A stretch of 64,000 nucleotides of DNA from Diprion similis. Lineage: Eukaryota; Arthropoda; Insecta; Hymenoptera; Diprionidae. The notes beneath the pieces are model-generated. The model worked only from the letters and a program-made list of their open reading frames with translations. It was not told the origin of the DNA and did no database searches. Positions within the stretch are counted from its first letter, which is position 1. Each line of letters opens with the position of its first letter. The position numbers were made by a program, and so were the translations under genes. The stretch covers positions 19,242,001 to 19,306,000 of the forward strand of contig NC_060110.1 in assembly GCF_021155765.1 (NCBI RefSeq), in the 5' to 3' direction. This document shows, piece by piece, positions 59,401 to 64,000 of this stretch.

Positions 59401-62400
59401 TCATGTCATCGTCTAGTATAACCACGTCCATCCACGAATCATCGGATACCAAATGAACAGGTTTAGGTACTTCGGCTGGTTTGACCGGAACGATTGTCTG
59501 AACCTCCACTTCACTGTGGATTGCTTCTTTCTTTCCACTTTCATCTTGTGCAGCTGGAGCTTTCGACTCAACAGCTTCTTTTGGTTTGGATTTATCAGTG
59601 ACCTTCTCGTCTACAGTTGTCTGCTTGATTTTAATTTCTGCACTTTGTACTTGCTCTGCGCTAGTCTTGGGTTGTTGAACGACCTTTTCTTCAGATTTGG
59701 GTTTCTGATCGACCTTGACCTTGGATTCCTCCCACTCTGCAAAGCCATCGTCTTCGATTACCACATCTTCGTCCAGGAGATCCATCCATGAGTCATCAGA
59801 GACAAGGTGAATAGATTTACTTTTTTCTTCGGATTTCACTTGACTTGGTTCATCAGGCTTCGGCTTAGCAGAGACTTCCACCTTCTTCTCTTCCTTCTGT
59901 TCGGAAATCGCTGGAACATCCTCCTTTTGTTCGTATTCAACTGTAGCCACCGATTCCTTCTCCAGCTTTTCCTCGCTAATAACAGCTGCTTTTTTAGTAC
60001 TTGTTTTCGGTCCAACTTTATCTTGTGGCTCCGCAGACTTTTTCGATTTATCTTCTGATTTGACCACTTCTGGTTTTTTCGAAATACTAGTTTTTTCCTG
60101 ACTCTTATCTTTGATCTCGATGGCATGCTCCTTTTTATCCCTGGTGACTGTTGTCGTTTCGATATTCAGCTTCGGTGTAATTTTATCTGCAGGTTTAGAT
60201 GATTCTTTTGCTTCGTCCTCTGGCTTCTGCAAATCATCAGTCTGCTTTTCAGTCTTTTCTACCGGCTGTTTGGAGAACACGGTAACTGATAGATCTTGTT
60301 GCGTATTTTCCTGCTCGGATTTCGTAATAACTTCTTCTTTCGTCACAGTTATTGTGGTGGGAACCGAAGTGTCCTTGGTGGCCGGCGGTTTCTTCGGTTT
60401 GACCTCGGACTTTGAAGCAGATTGTTTCTTATCTTGAGATTTTTTCTTATCCTTCTGATCTACATTTAGCGTTTCTTCGGTTTTAACCTCGACTTCCACT
60501 TTTATTTTTGTATCTGTTGCGACCACTTCGACATCTTGAATCTTATCCTTTACTTCAAGTGCTTCGTGACTTTGAATTTTCTTCTCAGGTGCCTCGATAG
60601 ATTTCTGGTCCTTAGGGACTGAAGTTTGTTCAACATTAACATCCTGTGGTGTTGGTGTAACCGTAGATTGAGTTGGCAACGCACTTTTCGTTGCTTCTTT
60701 CGAAGGTTCTTTTTTACCGCTCATTTTACTATCTTTGGGCTGCTTATTGATTTTCTCAGATTTTGGTTGATCTTTTGTAACAGCTGGTACGTTACTTTTT
60801 GGATGCGGGTCATCATGTTGAACTTTGTCTTGTAGTTTTTGAGGTTCAATTTCTTTCACGTCAACCTGATGTACAGCCTCAGTTTTCTGTATCACCGTCG
60901 ATTGCGCCATTTCTGGTTTCTTCTCACTGTCTTCAGTTTTATGTTTTTTCACTTCTATCGATTTAATTTCATCCTGTGATTTTTTATCCGCCAAAATTTG
61001 TTCCGTTTTAATTGTCTCTTCAATTTTTACTGATTTCACATGTTTCTCTGCTTCCTTACTTGGTTCAGAATCCGTTTTAATGATGGTACTATCCTGCTTA
61101 GCATCAGTTTGAACTTTGATTTTGGATTCAGTCGTTTTCTGCACCGTGGAATCAACTGTACTCTTCTGATCTCTTGAATCTTTTTTGTCTACCGGTTTTG
61201 AAGCACTTCCTTCAATTGGCTTTTCTACAAGCTTAGCCGTCGGCTTGGTCTTTTTCGAATCTTCTTTCTCTTCCACTTTTCCTTTAACCGCAATGTTCTT
61301 GCTGCTTGTAGAGGTAAGTAGCTCACCTTCACTGGCATGTTGTTCCTCAGTCGTTTTGACAATATGTACGGTGGCTACTAGAGACTCATGTATCGTGGAA
61401 CGTTCAGACTTTGTTACTGTATCTTGCAACACATTTGTGGATTTATAGTTATCAGCTTTTGTTTTCTGCTCTGCAACTGGCACGTCAATGATTGATTGAG
61501 ATGTTGTTCGCTCATCTACTTCGAGTAGAGTAGTTGTAGTATGCTCTTTCGGAGCTGGTTTATTCGCCTCAGAAACTTCATGCTTCGATTGCAAATCTAC
61601 CTGAGTGTCTATAGAAGGTTTGATCTCTACTTCTTCTCTACTTGTTGCACTTGTCAGTACCCGTTGCGTTTTATTCTCGATCCATCTAGACTCAATATCG
61701 TAAAAGTTAGTGTCCAAATATTTGGGAGCTTCATTGGAAAGTGCGAGCAATCTTAGCTCTTCCTCTGATTCCTGTTGGACCGGAACGGCGACCTTCTTTG
61801 GATCACGCATCTTCGATTCTTGGACTATCTTTTCAATATCTGCTGGACTAAGTTTTTCAGGAGCAGGTGGCAAGACTTGCTTTTCTATCATTTTTACGAC
61901 AGTGTAGTGCTGATGGAATTTTCTCTCTGCATCTGCATAGTGGTGATAGTCTATCCAATATGGTTTAATAATTTCTGTTGAATTCTTGAGATTTTCAGAA
62001 GCACCAGTAGTATCAATTGGACCTTCCTCAGGTAATACTTCTTGAATTTTCGTTTCACTCTTCTCCTGGTATTCAATTTTTTCATGTTTATTAGATTCCT
62101 TAGGTTGTAGTGCGAGCTTCTCCTGGGGCTTATTTGCGTCACTTACCTTGATAAGAGGTTTGGTAGGTTCATCAAATTTCACGCTCTGTTCAGAATCACT
62201 TGCCTTAATTACTTTCGTGTTGCTGACGCTGGTAGAATCGATGCTTTCTTTTACAATTTGTTGCGATTCCTTTTGAATAAACTCTTCAGGTAGGGTGGGA
62301 CGCTTCTTAGTCTTCTTTTTTAGATTGTTTTCAATACTCTTCATGAACAATTGATCTTCCTCAGTTAAAACTATATCAGAATGGTGCGAAATTTTTTTCT

Positions 62401-64000
62401 CGTCGATAACGGTTGTGTTAGATTCACCTACAGCATTTGAAACCTGGGAAACTTCATCTGAAGCTAAGTGATAACTTCTACTCCTGTCCTTAACGCTACC
62501 AAACAAAGGAGCCTCTTCTTGCAACGAAACGATAGCAGAACGCGTGGAAAGACTTTGGACATTCGACTGCGAATCCGTAACAGTTTCACCTATCGACTGA
62601 TCTACTTGATCTATTGGCGCGGAACTGACATCTCCGACCCTAGCATATGTTGTCGTTAACGTAGCCTCTACATTTTCCGGTCGCAAAGATATTAATTCCG
62701 TTTCTTTTGTACCTACTGTAACCGGCAGTGGAACGTTTTCTAAAATTTCAATGGACTTGACAGACTTAACAGCGGGAGGTTTTATTTCCTCCGATCCAGC
62801 AGTTGTGGTTGTTACAGTGGTAACTGTTTTCTCAATGATAAGAGCTTTTCCCGTTTGGATTTTCTCTCTAGGACCTTCGTCAATTACTAGCATTGCATCG
62901 GTCTTCAAATGAGAAAGGACACCCTCAGAAACAGCTTCGTCTTTTGGTTTTAACGCAGTATCACTCGCAGGCCGAACTGGCTCTATTATTTTAGCCTCCT
63001 CCGTAGGTTCGGACAGTTTTTCTGCCTTAGTTTTCCGTTGTTCTTTGGATTCAACTTTCTTATCTAGCTTACTCGTGGGTTTAGTACTCGGATTTTCTAC
63101 TTTCGATAATTTTTCAACCTCTGATTTTTGGCTGTTTCCAATTTTCTCGTTCAGCTTTGTCTGTATTTCAGTAACAGCACCCGATATTTCACAAACGTTC
63201 TTCTGTTCAGGCTTATCCTGATGTGTGCTCGGTTTTTTCGATTTCGTTATTTCACTTCGTTTAGTTTCTAACTGCGTACCCTCTTTTACGGAGGTGGACA
63301 CAGATGTACTGTGAGATTCCGATACAACCGTCACTTTTTCTACAGATACAGATTTATTCTTACGATCAACTGACTTGCTGGTTGTTGTACTGGTAGTATC
63401 AACAACTGTAGAAGCAACTTGTGTGGGAGGTTTAGTTTCTTCATTTCTAGTCGTCTCTTTCTTAGACACGCCCTTCTGTTCGTTATGTTTTATTTCGATT
63501 TTGTCGGCAGGTAAAGTAGCGGGAGAGGTGAGTTCTTTCATAGGTTTAGCATCTATTTTGGATGAAACTTCAACTTTAACATCGGGTTTCTTCTCAGATT
63601 TATCAACAGCAATAATAGTTTGTTTAGACGAAACCTCCTTAATAGTTGACTTCGGCTTAGAGGCAGCTTCATCTGTGACAATATTCTTTTGTAGTTCAAT
63701 TTCATCCTCTACAATGATCTTTTCTACTGGCTTCGTTTCTGCGCGCAGACAAACATCGCCCTTCGACTGACCTTTGCCATCTTTGTTAACAAGTGTCTTC
63801 GGTGTTTCGCGAATCACGGGAGATTGTGGTTTACTTTCAATATTACTTGTTTCCTCGGAAGTTTTCTCAGCAGTAACGATTACTTGTTCTTCACCTTTCA
63901 CTTCCGTTACAGGTTTATTTTGTTTGTTAGATTTGGATTTGCTCTTTGTCGATGTTTGTTCTTCGATTCTCGTCTCTTTAGAAGTAGCCTGCTTCACAGG
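23244..64000 (-). CDS. Msp300: Giant nesprin (Msp300 / SYNE1 family), 3' part, runs off the right edge
   Basis: Nesprins span the outer nuclear membrane, bind SUN proteins in the perinuclear space through the KASH tail, and link nuclei to actin, microtubules and, in muscle, Z-discs and mitochondria. Sixteen exons join with consistent phase: >64000-53744, 53165-53055, 52916-52611, 52505-52371, 50250-42949, 42863-42564, 42202-41246, 36492-36190, 30323-30066, 28803-26065, 25936-25752, 25444-25406, 25229-24723, 24616-24373, 23813-23758, 23463-23244. That is about 23.9 kb coding, ~7,970 codons. The order is a giant disordered region, spectrin-like helices, a second disordered region, ~15 more spectrin-like repeats, then KASH. 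The N-terminal actin-binding CH domains lie beyond position 64,000. Assignment rests on the KASH tail plus spectrin repeats. Some joins (53744/53165, 52371/50250) rest on phase and splice motifs only. Confidence 0.94.
23758..23813 (-). CDS. Msp300: Nesprin exon 15 (56 nt)
   Basis: It encodes [18 protein letters not shown] plus two bases. The acceptor is TTTTAG and the donor GTATGT. Joining it to the KASH exon restores Asp (GA+T) followed by GDNEDRTV, a short acidic linker before the membrane. Exons 14 and 16 are incompatible in phase without it, which is the main evidence. Confidence 0.88.
23814..24372 (-). other. Nesprin intron 14
   Basis: A 559-base AT-rich intron with an 18-A run at 24290-24307 on the plus strand. 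No other feature is seen. Confidence 0.8.
24373..24616 (-). CDS. Msp300: Nesprin exon 14 (last spectrin-like repeat)
   Basis: It encodes [20 protein letters not shown] through [20 protein letters not shown] to ASLSQD. This is helical, heptad-rich sequence typical of the C-terminal nesprin repeat. The first base completes an Arg codon with exon 13. Donor GTAAGT. Confidence 0.93.
24723..25229 (-). CDS. Msp300: Nesprin exon 13 (spectrin repeat)
   Basis: It starts [20 protein letters not shown] and runs through [16 protein letters not shown] to [13 protein letters not shown]. The Trp-rich helix A and the later WQSALQ and VAWLERTE segments mark at least one full spectrin repeat. The entry carries CPLC, which with the preceding micro-exon makes a possible metal site. 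Confidence 0.95.
25406..25444 (-). CDS. Msp300: Nesprin micro-exon 12 (39 nt)
   Basis: It encodes [12 protein letters not shown], with its last two bases opening a His codon completed by exon 13. Donor GTGAGT, acceptor ATGTCCAG. The phases are 2 in and 2 out, so inclusion or skipping keeps the frame and adds or removes 13 residues. It supplies the first Cys and the His of C-x-H-x6-C-x2-C. Confidence 0.85.
25445..25751 (-). other. Nesprin intron 11
   Basis: A 307-base AT-rich intron between the short C-terminal exons. Nothing else is seen. Confidence 0.8.
25752..25936 (-). CDS. Msp300: Nesprin exon 11
   Basis: It encodes [20 protein letters not shown] through [20 protein letters not shown] to EI. 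This is spectrin-like helix. Phase 0 in, phase 2 out at GTACTT. Confidence 0.93.
26065..28803 (-). CDS. Msp300: Nesprin exon 10 (2.7 kb, about eight spectrin repeats)
   Basis: 913 codons of helical heptad sequence with periodic Trp and Leu landmarks ([102 protein letters not shown]). The spacing is about 105-115 residues, fitting eight spectrin repeats. It starts [15 protein letters not shown] after acceptor TTTCCAG and ends AAAKIM at GTGAGT, both phase 0. Open plus-strand frames across it are shadows. Confidence 0.96.
28804..30065 (-). other. Nesprin intron 9
   Basis: A 1.26-kb intron that contains the 218-bp inverted-repeat element at 29718-29935. A 157-codon minus-strand frame (28839-29312) has no family resemblance and lacks plausible splice links. 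Confidence 0.7.
29718..29935. mobile_element. 218-bp MITE with terminal inverted repeats, TA target
   Basis: The ends are CACTGAGAGAAA and TTTCTCTCCGTG, each flanked by TA (29716-29717 and 29936-29937). Almost the whole element folds back. Blocks TTGAATCAACTAA, GGCGGCGAAT and TTAGACC recur as complements in mirrored order. It has no coding capacity. The TA flank and short size suit a Tc1/mariner-type MITE; the superfamily is inference. Confidence 0.78.
30066..30323 (-). CDS. Msp300: Nesprin exon 9
   Basis: 86 codons, starting [20 protein letters not shown] and ending [10 protein letters not shown] at GTGTGT. Spectrin-like helix, phase 0-0. Confidence 0.92.
30324..36189 (-). other. Nesprin intron 8 (5.9 kb)
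   Basis: Mainly AT-rich, with a 23-A run at 32287-32309. Position 33,000-33,230 is purine-rich with a CATATAAG box near 33,116. Position 33,260-33,840 is a GC- and CpG-rich island with long frames on both strands that do not resemble known proteins. It may be an internal promoter or enhancer. No further coding exon is supported. Confidence 0.55.
32287..32309 (+). repeat. Poly-A run (23 A)
   Basis: A homopolymer of 23 A within nesprin intron 8. No retroposed gene is visible before it, and no target duplication was found. Confidence 0.85.
36190..36492 (-). CDS. Msp300: Nesprin exon 8
   Basis: 101 codons, starting [20 protein letters not shown], with helix landmarks [15 protein letters not shown] and [20 protein letters not shown], and ending EARKQVK at GTATGT. 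One spectrin-like repeat, phase 0-0. Confidence 0.94.
37801..37820 (+). repeat. ATA/TAA trinucleotide run
   Basis: About six ATA units in tandem within nesprin intron 7. Confidence 0.85.
39780..40060. promoter_or_regulatory. Candidate internal promoter in nesprin intron 7
   Basis: A GC-rich segment inside an AT-rich intron with two ATTGG (inverted CCAAT) boxes at 39805-39809 and 39903-39907, and TTTTAA near 39,932. The arrangement resembles both FABP promoters in this window. Short nesprin isoforms from internal promoters are well known in other animals. Orientation is unresolved: the minus strand would serve a short nesprin, the plus strand an unknown antisense RNA. Confidence 0.35.
41246..42202 (-). 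CDS. Msp300: Nesprin exon 7 (about three spectrin repeats)
   Basis: 319 codons, starting [20 protein letters not shown] after acceptor TTTCAG, then [20 protein letters not shown], and ending LLKATERLE at GTAAGA. Heptad-rich helices with [17 protein letters not shown] near the end. Phase 0-0. The plus-strand frames over it are shadows. Confidence 0.95.
42203..42563 (-). other. Nesprin intron 6
   Basis: A 361-base intron with no further feature seen. Confidence 0.85.
42564..42863 (-). CDS. Msp300: Nesprin exon 6
   Basis: 100 codons, one spectrin-like repeat: [20 protein letters not shown] through [20 protein letters not shown] (WMNSAERDL) to NMRQFW at GTGAGT. Phase 0-0. Confidence 0.95.
42949..50250 (-). 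CDS. Msp300: Nesprin exon 5, 7.3 kb: disordered region with QTSP array, then spectrin repeats
   Basis: A single open exon of 2,434 codons in phase 0-0, starting [14 protein letters not shown] after acceptor ATTATAG and ending EQYISLYQ at GTAGGA. Roughly the first 2,000 residues (50,250-44,260) are disordered and rich in Glu, Thr, Ser, Pro, Val, Lys. In order they contain Thr/Gln-rich segments, an [10 protein letters not shown] basic run, three lysine/arginine clusters (47,470-47,515; 47,160-47,215; 45,105-45,150), the QTSP array (46,084-46,665) and a looser QT-rich tail. The last ~430 residues (from [16 protein letters not shown]) are spectrin-like, with [10 protein letters not shown] and SIWNNVEV. 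Long antisense and alternative frames here (for example plus 46012-46866) are artefacts of biased codons. Confidence 0.93.
46084..46665 (-). repeat. 51-bp coding tandem array: 17-residue units with VQTSP core
   Basis: About eleven consecutive units of 17 codons inside nesprin exon 5, for example [17 protein letters not shown] and [17 protein letters not shown], with the last one stretched to 19. The consensus is (V/S/M)QTSP(V/I)(E/Q)PEKP-x2-(E/D)ET(Y). QTSP is nearly invariant while the rest drifts, so the core looks selected. Flanking sequence from ~46,950 down to ~45,430 carries a further 15-20 irregular QT motifs (IETQTVV, ATQTTPK, AAQTSTI). Confidence 0.92.
50251..52370 (-). other. Nesprin intron 4 (2.1 kb), includes an alternative coding tail
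   Basis: AT-rich. Its first 120 bases (52370-52251) can instead be read as coding to a stop, and AATAAA on the minus strand lies at about 51753-51748. No other feature is seen. Confidence 0.65.
52251..52370 (-). CDS. Possible alternative C-terminus of a KASH-less nesprin isoform
   Basis: If the weak donor at 52370 (CAG before GTACTC) is not used, exon 4 reads on for 39 residues ([20 protein letters not shown] ... GGLLAQASL) to TAG. The tail has no family resemblance. A polyadenylation signal lies ~500 bases further on. KASH-less nesprins exist in other animals. This could equally be plain intron. Confidence 0.3.
   Translation of the reverse strand, partial: VLNAYNISGLSHCSQHSTLRWRGSLLSELSGGLLAQASL
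52371..52505 (-). CDS. Msp300: Nesprin exon 4
   Basis: 45 codons, starting [20 protein letters not shown] and ending [10 protein letters not shown]. Helical. Acceptor CTGATAG, phase 0-0. The donor is weak (GTACTC), so some transcripts may fail to splice here. Confidence 0.85.
52611..52916 (-). CDS. Msp300: Nesprin exon 3
   Basis: 102 codons, starting [20 protein letters not shown], helical spectrin-like sequence with [20 protein letters not shown], ending SVTSCK at donor GTTTGT. Phase 0-0. Confidence 0.92.
53055..53165 (-). CDS. Msp300: Nesprin exon 2 (111 nt)
   Basis: 37 codons, [20 protein letters not shown] and then [17 protein letters not shown]. Helical. Acceptor GTTTTAG, donor GTGAGA, phase 0-0, so it links exons 1 and 3 without a frame change. 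Confidence 0.9.
53166..53743 (-). other. Nesprin intron 1 of this window
   Basis: A 578-base intron. The long frame of exon 1 stays open through much of it (to about 53,429), but the family-like sequence stops at 53,744, where a donor (AAG before GTGCGA) sits. Confidence 0.7.
53744..64000 (-). CDS. Msp300: Nesprin giant exon 1 (partial, >10.2 kb): disordered Lys/Glu/Pro region
   Basis: One uninterrupted frame of more than 3,400 codons that continues past the right edge. The composition is dominated by Lys, Glu, Thr, Ser, Val, Pro, in a PEVK-like style, with no spectrin heptads until the last ~60 residues ([15 protein letters not shown] ... RRLK). Islands stand out: an aromatic module near 61,880-61,965 ([13 protein letters not shown]), paired [10 protein letters not shown] motifs (about 59,779-59,812 and 59,425-59,458), three SWA-x-VV motifs (58,921, 58,510, 58,020), an RS run (57,772-57,815), a 261-bp tandem duplication (55,926-56,430), a second aromatic module (54,241-54,312) and an Asp/Asn run (about 54,150-54,205). 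It ends at donor GTGCGA. Giant non-spectrin exons are known in insect Msp300; I do not recognise these specific modules. Confidence 0.92.
55926..56430 (-). repeat. 261-bp in-frame tandem duplication in the giant exon
   Basis: The unit starting at 55926 recurs at 56187, an offset of 261 bases (87 codons), with about 85-90% identity. Shared peptides include [15 protein letters not shown] or [30 protein letters not shown] and DEGKAP. The high similarity against the diverged surroundings indicates a recent duplication. Confidence 0.9.

Overview
This is animal nuclear DNA, almost certainly from an insect. The genes have many introns with GT-AG junctions, the intergenic DNA is AT-rich with small inverted-repeat elements, and all three recognisable genes are standard insect genes. 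The codon and CpG style would suit a hymenopteran, but that is only a guess; the sequence does not fix the species.

Layout. Positions 1-5,030 hold no gene I can support, but carry two inverted-repeat elements. Positions 5,031-14,660 (+) hold a fatty-acid-binding protein gene with two alternative first exons 6.8 kb apart, each with its own promoter region, sharing exons 2 and 3. Positions 16,900-21,434 (+) hold the whole HIRA histone chaperone gene: 11 coding exons, 903 residues, one GC-AG intron. Positions 23,244-64,000 (-) hold the 3' part of a giant nesprin gene (Msp300 / SYNE1 family). It ends in a textbook KASH domain and runs off the right edge of the window. HIRA and the nesprin converge, with 1.8 kb between stop codons.

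The nesprin is the main interest. I could join 16 exons with consistent reading phase, about 7,970 codons in this window. Two exons are huge: one of 7,302 nt and one of more than 10,250 nt. They encode mostly disordered Lys/Glu/Pro/Thr-rich sequence rather than spectrin repeats. Inside them are an array of 17-residue units built on a VQTSP core (candidate multivalent dynein-light-chain LC8 docking or proline-directed phosphorylation), a 261-bp tandem duplication, several poly-basic clusters, an RS stretch, and short ordered-looking modules present in two or three copies. Exons 2 to 10 of my model are all phase 0-0, so the 2,434-residue exon could be included or skipped without a frameshift. 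A micro-exon near the 3' end creates a possible Cys-His-Cys-Cys metal site.

How the genes relate: they share no pathway that I can see. The FABP carries lipids in the cytosol, HIRA deposits histone H3.3 outside S phase, and the nesprin ties nuclei to the cytoskeleton, especially in muscle. No tRNA, rRNA, CRISPR array or bacterial-type feature was found.
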